Source: Panorpa germanica (lineage: Eukaryota; Arthropoda; Insecta; Mecoptera; Panorpidae). Taken from it: DNA of 64,000 nt. Shown in pieces: positions 1 to 10,759 of this stretch (the stretch's first letter is position 1; each line of letters begins with the position of its first letter). The notes under the pieces were generated by a model. It worked only from the letters and a program-made list of their open reading frames with translations. It did no database searches and was not told the DNA's origin. The translations under genes were made by a program, and so were the position numbers. The stretch spans positions 12,662,603-12,726,602 of the forward strand of contig OY783211.1 of the NCBI GenBank assembly GCA_963678705.1. The letters run 5' to 3'.

Positions 1-333
1 ATTTAATTGTCTTAAAAACTAATTTAAAACATATTCCTGAAACAATTTTACAATTTTTTATCTTTTTCAGCAACATTAACGCATTTATAATTTCGTACTG
101 ATAATATTGTAACTGTCAAGATAACTACGAATGTGTAATTCCACTTTAACTAGGTTTAAATTATTGATAAGCGCGCGTTTTAAATTCAAAGCACGTTCCA
201 ATACCTGGAATTTATCAATATTCATAAATTGTTTGATATAAAGTAATGTAGGTGTACTAGTGTGACCAATATCTTCAATTCTTGAAATAGTTTTTCTTTA
301 TGACTAAAATGATCGACAAAAACAATAAAAGAA
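1..333. other. AT-rich intergenic stretch, nothing recognised
   Basis: No open frame, RNA gene or clear repeat was recognised here. The sequence is AT-rich up to the start of the flanking transposon-like unit. Confidence 0.5.
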
Positions 334-1009
334 TTAGGCCTGTCGCAGTATGGGACCGTATTTAAGCGAATTTCTGCCGGACGTATACGGGCTACTACGC
401 TTTACCTATCCGAACCATGTAAATGTAATGAGATCGCTCTGGAGCTCTCAGACTGCACGCTACAAAGCCGTCCGAATACGGGCGGCACTACCTCGCACAG
501 TAGAACCGAATAAAGGCGAATTTTATCTAAGCGTTACCACTACTACAACGATACCCTATATGAACCTTTGTAAATGCAAAAAGCCGCGTCAGACTGAAGG
601 GGATACCTAAGATCGCCTTTTGTTACGCTGCAATACGGGTCAAATGAAATCTATCGGCGACATGGGTATGTTCTGCATGCAGCTTATGTTTGTATTTCAG
701 TGAATCATGGGCACGGATGCCCATACCAATAGGATAGAACTAAATTTAAATTCACGCCCACCTGAACTCAGATATATAATAAATGCTAAAGTCCCTTTAA
801 TACCAGTAGTGTATCGATAAAAATTAAAGTTAAAGTTTGCTCTTATGATAAATTATATAAGTGTTAAAGAACTCCAATACACCCCCTAATACACGACTAC
901 AGACATCTGTGACACACATAGGCGGTTTGCTTTGTAGCTCATTCAAACCGCCGATTTACGTCCGAATACGCCGTCGCTTAAATACGGTCCCATACTGAGA
1001 CAGGCCTTA
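334..1009. mobile_element. Harbinger-like MITE with TTA target duplication
   Basis: A unit of about 670 bases (337-1006) begins GGCCTGTCGCAGTATGGG and ends with the inverse complement, differing at one base in the first 26. The inverted ends run about 27 bases before they diverge. It is flanked on both sides by TTA (334-336 and 1007-1009). A 3-base TTA duplication with ends starting in GG is the hallmark of PIF/Harbinger elements, so I infer a non-autonomous member. The 86-codon open frame at 350-610 starts inside the left inverted repeat, resembles nothing known to me and is probably fortuitous. The interior is more GC-rich than its surroundings. Confidence 0.75.
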
Positions 1010-1179
1010 GAATAACGCGGAAGTAAATTCGTACACCTAAAGGAGATGTACATATTGTATTGTAAGAAGCTATTCCTCCTTTTCTAACATCTCAGTAAAA
1101 TGCTAAGCATAACATAATGAATAAAAAAGGAAAACAGGGAAAAAATATTCATTGATCTATATTTGACTATCTTCAATTA

Positions 1180-3802
1180 TTATAAGCTTGTTTGTTGTAG
1201 ATTATTATTCAAAATGCATTGTATTTCAGACAATGTTTTCCCCTTAGTTTCAGGCAAAATAAAATAAATAATTATACAGAAAGTGATTGAAGCTAGAGAG
1301 AATATTGAAAAAGGAGCAACTTGACCAAATGTATAGATCACAGGCTCATAAAGTTTGACTATAGTAAATATAAGTACAGAAGTATATGTATTGATAATTC
1401 CTATTGCTAATGCTTTAATATTCATAGGAAACAGTTCCCCGAACAAAACATCTGGAACGGAACCGATCCCTGACATATACAACATATAAAATGCAATTAG
1501 CGTTACCACTGGAATCCACGACACAACTGTCATGTCAATTTCTGTAAAATCCTTCAAGAAGAAGTAACATGCCATTATTCCATTTGTTATTGTAACACCA
1601 AACAAGGGCAGTAGCAATAATAGTCTTCTTCCCACTTTGTCGACAATTGCTGCAGACATAAACGCTGGTATTACCTGCAATACATTTAGAATAATTGATG
1701 AAATCTTTGGGTCCAACACCCCTTCAGCATTTTCAAAGATTTCCTGCATGTATGAACTAATTACTGGTTCACCAGAAAATTGCGTAGCGGAAATAGTCAC
1801 CATTATGATTATTAAACCTTTCAGATTTCCTTTTACTTTAAAAATCTCTTTAAAATTTCCTTTATTTTGTTGGTCTTGGAGAACAGATTTTTGTATTTCG
1901 TCGAATTCTTGTTGAATGTCTTTAAAATCATTGGTTCCTCGAAGGAATTTCAATGATTCCATGGCATCTTCATAACGCTGTTTCATCAGGTAGAAGTATG
2001 GAGTCTCTGGAACCCAGAAGTATGATAATAACAACACTATGGGGAAAACCACCAGCGCACCAGCGGTAAAGATAATGCTGGTATAGGACCCTATGGCTGT
2101 CACATAAGTAGTACCAGGCTGAAAGTAAATTGTGCGTTACTGATTGATGCGTGACATTGTCGTAGCTCCAAATCAGTAATCAGAAATGGAGGAAATACAA
2201 GATGGGTACAAGATATGAGAATTTATTATGAAGGAAGAAGAATAGCGGCGTAGAAAACAGTAAGCCTAAGGAGAAAGGAAGAGAGGTAAGGAATCTGATA
2301 AATGAAAGAGATATAGAGGTCCGCAACAAGCTAGGATGAAGAGGATGAATGAAGCAAAGTACAATACTAGATACAACCTGTTATGGTCGAAAAGAATGTC
2401 TGAATACGTAGAAAAACAGAAAGGTAAAGAAAAGAAAATGATCGCGGGATTCTGAGGTGCAGAGGAAGAGAAACTAAATAGGATCTGTGATAAGGAAGTA
2501 GAAAAATTAGGGGACATTAAAAGTAGGTGTAGGGAAGAGATGGGAAATAAAATTGACCTGATGGAGATCTAGTTGACAGTTACAGGGGAAGAAGGAGGGA
2601 ATAAAATGAATGAATGAAGTTAAAAGTAAGCGAAGGAAATAAATCACAGGTGAGATGGAGAGGGGTATGTTGTTTTAAGATAGTTTTAAAATAATTTATG
2701 TAAGAAACTGAAATGTAGTCTGTGAATTAATGGCGGAAGAATGTAATGATTAACATAACATAAGTGTACGCATTTACGTCTATTTAATTTATTCTTATAA
2801 CGCTGTTTCATGCTGCGCTTAATTCAGTGTTATAACAGGGTCTAATGTATATCTGTTATAATATGTATCCTAAATATTTACCACCATTGATAACACCAGT
2901 ATCGATCCAATTAATCCACGTATTCGAACAGATGCTATTTCTCCTAAATAGATTGGTAACACAGCCATGGTGACTCCATGAGCCCATCCTGCTATAAATC
3001 GGGCTATTAATAGCATTAGTGCACTTTGTGCACACATTATTAGTATGGAACTTATTATATAAGGTATTCCTAACAAATTCAAAGTTAATTTTCGACCCAC
3101 ACTGAAATAATAAATATTTTAAATATCATTTATATCGAACAATATTTAAACGAGTTTAAATGGGAACATTCCACAATTAGTAATTAATGTTTAGTTATCT
3201 TATGTATTGCTACTTGTTACCTATTTGTTAAGAAGATGGCGCATATAGCTCCTGCACCACTTCCTAAAAAGAATATTGATGAAATCCAAGAAATTTCATC
3301 TTTAGTCACTAAGAAGAGTGCCTCTGGAGAAAGTAATTTTGGTATACTTGGGCCAGGCCATGTATAATGTGCAACTGCTGCCATAACCGAAGACGATACT
3401 GCGGAAGTATATAAATTATTATTAAGTTTTCAAATAATTTACATAAATATTAAATGTACGCGTAGTGCAAATATCATTCTGTTAATAGTAACTGTAAGTT
3501 GTAATAGTAACTTAATTCTAGTAACTGTTTTGTGTAACTAGTTTCTTCATTGGAATTACTGTCAACTATAATTATAGGCTTTTTGGTTTTATCTTTATTT
3601 GTCATATGTTTCACTAGACATCAGTAGTTGTTGGGTTCTTCCGAAGATGACAACAATTTACCGAATTTTTTTGTAATGTTTAACTTCAATACATAAACAA
3701 TAAACACTATTACTGAAATACAACAAACAATCTTAATTAAATTGTTATAAAAACAAACTTACCTAAAAGAGCAACTAAACATTGTTTTGTATAGGATTGC
3801 AT
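1180..3802 (-). CDS. Tret1-like: facilitated sugar (trehalose-type) transporter, Tret1-like, four exons
   Basis: This is a complete gene for a 12-helix major-facilitator sugar porter of the insect Tret1-like group, expected in the plasma membrane. The coding exons, in order, are 3802-3763, 3398-3221, 3101-2882 and 2118-1180. All introns are GT-AG and the frames join exactly, giving 458 residues, a normal length. The start ATG at 3802 begins MQSYTKQC just before helix 1. Family motifs are GRK (75-77), an arginine in helix 4 (107), PIYLGEIA with RG nearby (122-135), PETP (183-186), DKVGRR (306-311), GELFPMNIK (373-381) and PETKGKT (435-441). The usual QQxSGxN sugar-contact motif reads TQFSGEP (258-264), so the first Gln and the Asn are lost, which may change substrate range. 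Substrate is inferred from family only: trehalose, glucose or another sugar are all possible. No frame breaks were seen. Confidence 0.92.
2300..2572 (+). pseudogene. decayed LINE ORF2 C-terminal remnant inside the transporter intron
   Basis: The plus strand of the transporter's last intron is purine-rich. From 2353 it reads AKYNTRYNLLW, then EKQKGKEKKMIAGF, a stop, and RICDKEVEKLGDIKSRC. This pattern (short KY-N-RY box, basic stretch, KMIARFRxGNE-type box, then a C-x-C...HxxxxC finger) is typical of the C-terminus of insect R1/I-clade LINE reverse-transcriptase proteins. The finger is closely similar to the one at 6146-6432, which supports shared origin. It is antisense to the host gene and broken by at least one stop. 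Confidence 0.6.
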
Positions 3803-4100
3803 ACCGACCGCTATATGGTAAACACGCAATACAACTGAAATCAGTAAATTATGTGAAAATGCCAAGCCATGTTAAAATATTTGCATTTACAGCAAATTGC
3901 CATTGCACTTACTCAACAAATGGTAGTAGAAGAAGGTATTTCGATATGCTCACACACTTTCATATCAACTTCCCCATACTTGAAATGCTCAAGTTACTCA
4001 TTAAATCTATTAGCGATGGAATGCCAAGGTCATATATACAGGTCTATAAACAACTAGTTTTTAGGACTCCGGTTGTGATATGTATTCTTACCTTGCTAAT

Positions 4101-4310
4101 ACCTAGTAAACAATTTGGTGAAGTGTACATTTATATCACTATTGCACTTTAATAGTAATTAGCATCAATATTCCGCAATCGCAAGTATTCCGACAGGTGG
4201 AGTGGTAAGATAGACATTTTATATGAACGACTGTGAGAAACTGAACTGTAAATAAACACTTGCATGATCTTCAATATGATGGCAAAGTGACTCCAAAATG
4301 TTTACTGGGT
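4101..4310. mobile_element. MITE family A (CCCAGTAAACA ends), copy 1
   Basis: The unit begins ACCTAGTAAACAATTTGG and ends CCAAAATGTTTACTGGGT, an inverted pair. Its interior shares long stretches, such as ATGAACGACTGTGAGAAACT and ATATGATGGCAAAGTGACTC, with the copy at 30115-30371. The superfamily cannot be assigned from the ends alone and no transposase is present. The overlapping open frame at 3787-4152 has no recognisable product. Confidence 0.75.
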
Positions 4311-4909
4311 AATAGGTATATATTTATCGTAGTAAATTTATTAACATCGACCACCTTCTGATATTTCGATAGTATTTCGAACAGTGTTTATGGTGTGCTG
4401 CATTGTACAACATATAATCAATTAAACTTGTAGTACCACGAGTACAACACGGCTGGTTTGAGATTCCAACTCGGATATACCGCCGCAAGTATTATAGTAA
4501 AGTATGATTTAAAAATATTAATCAATTTTTTCTATATTTATTTTATATTCTTCATATTTATTAATACGAGTATATAAGAAATAATTTTATTCGACATTAA
4601 TATCCATACCATGTAGGGAAACATAAGTACATAAGAAAAGCAGCTGGAAATTTAATTGCAATTGTTTAAGATCTTGATCAAGACGATTACGAATAACGGC
4701 GATCATTTCATGAATCTATATAAAATTATACCATATTTTACTTCGGTACTATTTTTAAATCAATGTAAAGTGTCAACAGACTATTCTTGGTACTTATTGT
4801 ATCATAAATCACAAAATATAAATGTTACCTTACATTGATATACTTTGTATTTGTAATACTTTACTTAGTGATATTTAATCCTCAAACATCTTACTTTATA
4901 TATTAGAAG

Positions 4910-5115
4910 AAAGATATTTGAAAGTCTTTATTCCATAAAAAGTACTTTTTAAGATTTTTATAATCCTTAAGAAGTTTTATGAATATACTAATGAATAAAA
5001 TGGTAATCTTATTTTTCAAAAATCAGTAAACTAGTTTGCAAAACGTTGTATATTAGGTAAAATTGTATACTTAACAGGTAACTTTGGTTAACATAACCTT
5101 AAATAGATATACTTG
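4910..5115 (-). repeat. dispersed repeat family C, degraded copy
   Basis: The reverse complement shares the order of motifs ATACAACGTT, TTTTTGAAAAATAA, CATAAAACTTCTTAAGGATTATAA and CTTAAAAAGT with the units at 19850-20060 and 27300-27520. It is a non-coding, AT-rich, dispersed repeat of unknown class. Confidence 0.5.
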
Positions 5116-6145
5116 TATTTAGCAAGTAGAATATGTTTGTAAAATATGTTTAATGATTTGTATTATTATATTTAATTATGTAACATTTTAATTACCTTGT
5201 AGTCAGATAGCAAATATCAAATTTGCATTGCAAGATAATTTCTATATGAGATATAAAAAAACCTTGGAATTAGCTTGTGGCAAGCACCTGGAAACCATAA
5301 AAATATATAATATGTTCCTAAAACTACATCTTTACGAATCCGTGTGTACGAAAATAAAACACTTAACAAATAACAACGGTTATACGATTTTATTTTTATT
5401 TTTTGACTTGTTTTTATGAATATTAAATATTTTCAACATACTTGTACTTTACATTCTACACATTCCCCAAATAATACTTGGGATTTAAAGAAATCCCTGG
5501 ACGACCCCAATATCCCTCAGATTGTTGTAGTAGACCCAAACTGCTACATAGAACATAACCAAACAACAAAAACAATTACACGTTTTAATCGACATCTATA
5601 ATCTCGGTGTTCCATGTTATGCAAATCACTTGAAAACCCGTCCGACTAATTTATGTTTCCACATATTTTATTGTGTCACAACTTATTTTTATCATTTAAC
5701 ATATTTTTTATGAGGGTCACGAAAAATTTATTTCAGTGATTACTTTTTTATTCATATAACCTTACTATAAAAAATAAAGTTGCAAAATATGAAATTGTAT
5801 AATTCAGTAACCTAACCTAAAATTGTTAAATCTTTCTAAGGGTTTGCCAGTGATGTAATCTTAAAGCGGTAGCAACGCTAGTTTAAGTTTAATGTCTTTA
5901 ACATTAAGGACGACGTTAAATCTTGATCCGATCTTTGATACTCGTATACTTTAATATTACTAAGCAGTAATTAAGAGTTAAAGATTTTATAGCATACTTC
6001 CAATCGTACAAAATTAGGTTAATTAATTTATTTGTCGTTCAAATTTGCCTTTCACTACTCCTTAACTCCACAAATACAACGTACAATTGTCATTAATTGC
6101 CCGCTACTAACTTAACTGTAACAAACTGAAAAAAATAATAAAAGA
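5116..6145. other. intergenic, nothing firm recognised
   Basis: AT-rich sequence with only short chance frames, including those at 5228-5601. No domain, RNA or repeat signature was recognised. Confidence 0.4.
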
Positions 6146-6432
6146 TACAAGAGGATTTGGGAGAGAGATATACCGGAATACATACGAGAAAAAGAGACAA
6201 GCAACATAACAAAAATCGCAAGATTTAGATTGGGCAACGAAGAGAAAGGCAGCTGATACTGGGAAAATAAAGAGAAAAGGATGTGCTGGAGAGAGATAGA
6301 AACGCTAGAACACATCAAGTATTCATGTGTGAAAAGAAGATTGTGCAGTTATTAAAGAGGGGCAGTGAAGGGAAGCGGTGGATGACGGAGATAGAGAGAA
6401 AGAGCGAAGAAAGAGAAGGAATGGTAGAGTAA
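6146..6432 (+). pseudogene. decayed LINE ORF2 C-terminus
   Basis: Translation from 6146 gives YKRIWERDIPEYIREKE, then ITKIARFRLGNEEKGS, a stop, YWENKEKRMC and IETLEHIKYSC. After a frameshift, GKRWMTEIERK follows, ending in a stop at 6432. This is the conserved tail found in insect R1/I-type LINE proteins: an ARFRLGNE box, a zinc-finger-like C...HxxxxC segment and a terminal basic WM-E-I-RK box. It carries one stop and one frameshift, so it is dead. The same finger appears in the transporter intron at 2300-2572, showing that at least two copies landed within 4 kb. Confidence 0.75.
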
Positions 6433-7695
6433 AAACAGGAGAGATAGTAGCAGGAGAGAGAAGCAATTCCGGTTTAAATTTATCTGTTTTTATTGGAAAG
6501 ATTTCTTTTGTAGATAGTATGTAATTATGCACAATTATATGTTATTAACATAACCTATTGTAAACAGATAAACAGATTGCTAAATCTGTTTTTTCTATGC
6601 AAATAATAAAAAAGCAACAAGCCAATCTATCTCTATTCACGTTTAAACTAAAAAACGTAACGACTTTTTCGGACTTGCTCTAATTTACTCTCGGTTCTTA
6701 AAAGATTATATTTTTTTGACGCACGTATACGCGGTATATTAAAAAAGTAACTCTAATTTGTAATTTATAAGGGCCCGCGCTTATACTTTTATGAAAATCT
6801 TTTTTTCCGTAAGTTGGTAGCAATTAGTACTCAATTAGTTTGCTAAATATAAATAAGATCTGTCAACCTGTTTGTTTACATCACTTAGTCCTTAGTATTT
6901 CTAACCAATCTATTCAATAAACCTTTGTAGATTAAAAGTAATACCGTAGTGAGACGTAGTACAGATAAAAGATGCCGATGTAGTTGGCTGGAACGTGCTC
7001 CAGTTGAATGTCACGTGTTGGTCTAGTATAATTTAAATATAAATATAATATAAAGTTCTAATATAAAGCATATACCACGTGGACCATTCTATTGTCAATA
7101 TAAATTCAGTTCCTGTCTTTAGAATGTGTTTCTCTTCTTTTTACTACGTAAAACTCCCTCTTCTCCTTGTCTCATACATACCCCTCCTCACCCACTCCTC
7201 CCAACGTAACAATTCCGAGTATTTCAAAGCCATTCCCCAGGGCTTCCGAGATTCAAACTTCATTCTTTTGAGATGATATTCTCCAAACGACGCAGCTTGT
7301 AACGCAACAATTAGTATCTCCTACCTCCAGCTTCAGCTCCATCTCCAGCATCTCGGATACAAGATTTATCACGAATATCTGTTACAAAGGAAATGTACCA
7401 CTTTGTTTATTTCTTTATGTACACGTGCTCGTGTACCTGCCTTTTTGATTGCTTGAACATTTCTACAAAGAATAACTTTGTGTTGTATGTATTTTATAAG
7501 ATATTTAAGAAATATGAGTGAGGTGAGTCTTCTCGTACACGTCTTCAATTAAATAATAAACTCTGAGGAGTTTTTATGTTATAATTTTGAGGTTAGCAGG
7601 TCCGCACTGCTCAGAACACGTGGGAGAGCTAAGAAGCAGGACGGAAGGTGTATGTAGATTTTTTATGGCATTAGGTAAACACTGCTTAGTATATA
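6433..7695. other. intergenic, nothing firm recognised
   Basis: No supported gene was found. The segment includes a short pyrimidine-rich patch near 7160-7200 but no recognisable domain. Confidence 0.4.
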
Positions 7696-8628
7696 TACGA
7701 GGCATGTTTTTTAAGTAAGTACTGTTTTGCGATTCCGCCTTTGCAGCGCTACGGTCGGCGTTCCGCGCAATGGCGCTAGTTACCTACATCTCTTGTCAAC
7801 GCACTGACGCCATTACAGTCTGATTCTTCATTGTATACGTTGTTTACTGAGTGTTTAAGATGCCTCCGACAATCGTGCGTCCCGCCGATTGTGAAGTACG
7901 GGCTGTTATACGATTTCTTAGTGCTAAAGGCGTAAAACCGATCGATATTCATCGTGAGATCTGTGAAGTTTACGGACAAAACATTATGAGTGATGGAATG
8001 GTAAGGAAATGGGTGAGAGCATTTAAAGATGGCCGCACAAATGTGCATGATGAAGAACGGAGTGGGCGTCCTTCGGTCTTTAATGAAGATTTTGTGCAGA
8101 AAGTGGAAGAAAAAGTGAGAGAAAACAGACGCTTTACAATTTCATCAATGTGCGACTGGTCAACAATCTGCGTCGTGCAATCCAGAACAAAAGACGTGGC
8201 AAGTTGAGTAAGGGTATCGTTTTGCTGCATGACAATACCCGTCCACATGTGGCTAATCGGACCAAAGATCTCATCAAATCTTTTAAATGGGAAACTCTAG
8301 ATCATCCTCCATACAGCCCTGATCTGGCGCACAGCGACTACCATTTGTTCCTGCACTTGATGAAACACCTGGGTGGTCAGCGTCTGCAAGACGATAACGA
8401 AGTCAAAACAGTTGTGATACAGTGGTTAACAAGTCAGGCGGCAGAATTTTATGAGGAGGGTATTCAAAAACTGGTGCCACGTTATGACAAGTGCCTCAAT
8501 ATTCACGGAAATTATGTAGAAAAGTAGATTAAGGTACAGGCTTTCATATAAAAATAAAATTATTGCGATATCTTTGCACGTCTTATTTTAATTCCAAAAC
8601 GGTACTTACTTAAAAAACACGCCTCGTA
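7696..8628 (+). mobile_element. mariner element with both ends, internally deleted
   Basis: The element lies between TA dinucleotides (7696-7697 and 8627-8628). Its inverted ends read CGAGGCATGTTTTTTAAGTA on the left and, on the other strand, CGAGGCGTGTTTTTTAAGTA on the right. The body is 929 bases, shorter than the roughly 1.3 kb usual for mariner. The shortfall is explained by a deletion in the transposase gene. Because both ends survive, it could in principle have been mobilised by a complete relative. A second, truncated copy of the same family is at 10479-10727. Confidence 0.93.
7860..8527 (+). pseudogene. mariner transposase, central part deleted
   Basis: From ATG at 7860 the frame begins MPPTIVRPADCEVRAVIRF and continues through the N-terminal paired helix-turn-helix DNA-binding domain, with WVRAFKDGRTNVHDEERSGRPS, to about FTISSM near 8150. 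The sequence then jumps, in another frame, to NLRRAIQNKRRGKLSKGIVLLHDN and on to PPYSPDLAHSDYHLF and the C-terminal GNYVEK, stopping at 8527. The second and third aspartates of the mariner DD34D triad (LHDN and HSDYH) remain. The segment carrying the first aspartate is deleted, so no active enzyme can be made. This is the type often called SETMAR-like in insect annotation. Confidence 0.92.
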
Positions 8629-10478
8629 CCTTTATCATATATTTTGGTAATTGTTTAGTTTAGACACACCTTTTGTTTTGAACGTTGTAAAAGAAAGTAC
8701 TGCATATCTGTTTATTTATGGAGTTTGTTGTTGAACATTTACAAATCACTGCGTAATATACATTACACCACTTTTTATTTAGAAATAGACAGTATTAACG
8801 GTTTAAGTTGAAATTTCCAATTTGAGGTTAGTAATGATATGTCATTGTTCCATATATAAATGGCGTCATATTTCAGATTAGTCCGCGGTATCGCACGTAT
8901 AATATTTCTTACTAATGACATATATCAGTAGGTTAACATATGTTAAATTTCAGTAAATAATAAAACCCTACGTTAAGTAAGAAATGTTACACTAAATAAT
9001 AAATGAATTTAACATTTTTGTTTAGTGTACCAATACATTATATTTTTAAAAGAAACACTTTGTTTAATTTTCCATCCCACTTCTGAAATGGAAGGGGTGT
9101 GGTCATTTACTCGCCCATAAACGTCCACTATTATAAATCTGTTCACAAACAACCTTATCCCGAGCACTGTAATAGTACCCACAGGCATTTATACATTTAC
9201 CTGTTAATTTGTTTCGCACGGCAAAGAAAAATGTTTTTCTCTTTTAAGCATCGTTTACATTTAAGCTTTGTAAAGCCCACAAAATGAGAAATAAATTCGG
9301 TATGCGGTCCATTTGCTGTTTGTAAATTGCAATTTATATAAGCTAGTGCAAGTTGAAACTCGTTAAAGTACAGTCCACTGTAAATATTGTGCAGTGTTGT
9401 AATTGTAAATTTCTTTTTTTCAGGTGAGTCTACTTTTTCTGGACGACTTTTAATTCGAGTGTGCCAAACTTTTAACAGTAAGTCTTGTAGCGTTATTTTA
9501 ATTGTATAAACATTTTGTAGTGTATTTAAAACATAGAATGTCTTAAGTATGAACGCAATCTTGTCTTCAGTGTGCCGTTACGATATCCTCAGAGCAGCTA
9601 TTAGGATCGGTAGGCACCTAGGTATAATCTGGGGTGCTGGTCCACATCCCCTCTATATACTGCGATGTTAAACAATAAAAGATATTTCATTTTTGGTAAT
9701 GCCACCCTAAAATCTTTTATCTCTAGATAAAATATGTAAACGCAGAAATGTTGAACTATATTAGGTTGCCTTCTTTACTATTTATCCAAGATTTCAACAT
9801 TTATCAAACATACAAACCATCTTAACTTGAATAGTTCACTACTAAATATCAGATGTCCCTACTTGTTAGGTTTATATCTTGCTTTTTTCTAGAAGATGAA
9901 CTTTGTTATTGTAGTTAAAAATAAATAAACAAGAATATTAACTACTCTATATAACAAACTTGTATTATATTGTAAAAATAATATTGCTGTGATTACGAAA
10001 ATGACTGTAAGCAATTAGTCATAAAAACAGATGTATAAAGCTTTTAAAGTTCGACAGCTTTCATTAAAAGTAAAGTTTATTATGAAACAGGATGTAATAA
10101 AGATAAGATAGTATTTTCAAAGCTAAAGTAAATGGTTATTACTTTGTTATAGCTATAAATGTTACTTCGTATTATTACCTTTTGTTTCAATATGACTTGC
10201 AGTGTCTCCTATTAACAATTTGAATGAAATTAAATCATATTTATTAGATTTTTTTAGAAAAGTATTACATTTAGTAGAAAAAATTTGGTCTATGTTTATT
10301 AAAATTTAGGAATATATGTAAGGTGCCATCCATACATTACCTGACACAAATTTCCTGCTATTCTGACCCCCTCTCTCTTTGTCACACCTTTTCACATATA
10401 TGGATCTTCCTTTTAGAATCTTACAAGGTTTGTATAGTTTACAATCTGCATACAAACGTTATTATGAATTTTGAATAT
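8629..10478. other. intergenic, nothing firm recognised
   Basis: AT-rich sequence between two mariner copies. The frame at 9099-9287 has no recognised domain. No RNA gene was seen. Confidence 0.4.
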
Positions 10479-10727
10479 TACGAGGCATGTTTTTTAAGTA
10501 AGTACCGTTTTGGAATTAAAAAAAGACGTGCAAAGATATCGCAATAATTTTATTTTTACATGAAAGCCTGTACCTTAATCTACTTTTCTACATAATTTCC
10601 GTGAATATTGAGGCACTTGCCATAACGTGGCACCAGTTTTTGAATACCCTCCTCATAAAATTCTGCCGCCTGACTTGTTAACCACTGTATCACAACTGTT
10701 TTGACTTCGTTATCGTCTTGAAGACGC
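10479..10727 (-). mobile_element. truncated mariner copy, 3' end only
   Basis: Starting after TA at 10479-10480, this carries the same CGAGGCATGTTTTTTAAGTA end as the 7.7-8.6 kb element and, on the minus strand, the last ~50 residues of its transposase (QDDNEVKTVVIQWLTSQ to GNYVEK, one substitution D to G near the end). The match stops around 10727 in a short tandem duplication, so the 5' three quarters are missing. The near identity of the shared part suggests both copies inserted fairly recently. Confidence 0.92.
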
Positions 10728-10759
10728 ATTATAAGACGTCTTGAAGACGTATTATAAAT
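10714..10759. repeat. 23-base direct duplication at the mariner breakpoint
   Basis: Two adjacent 23-base units, both beginning CGTCTTGAAGACG and continuing with ATTATAA (10714-10736 and 10737-10759), differ by only a few bases. The core is itself a palindrome (CGTCTTGAAGACG). The first unit overlaps the internal end of the truncated mariner. Confidence 0.85.

Noticed and set aside
350-610. 86-codon open frame in GC-richer DNA
   Set aside because: It begins inside the inverted end of the Harbinger-like unit and has no recognisable domain.
1637-1915. Plus-strand frame of 92 codons
   Set aside because: It is the antisense shadow of the transporter's last exon.
7505-7520. ATGAGTGAG followed by GTGAGT as a tiny alternative first exon of the DPP-like gene
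   Set aside because: Three codons with a consensus donor are expected by chance in 25 kb; no other support.
7776-8248. Minus-strand frames of 90-92 codons
   Set aside because: They are antisense to the mariner transposase remnant.
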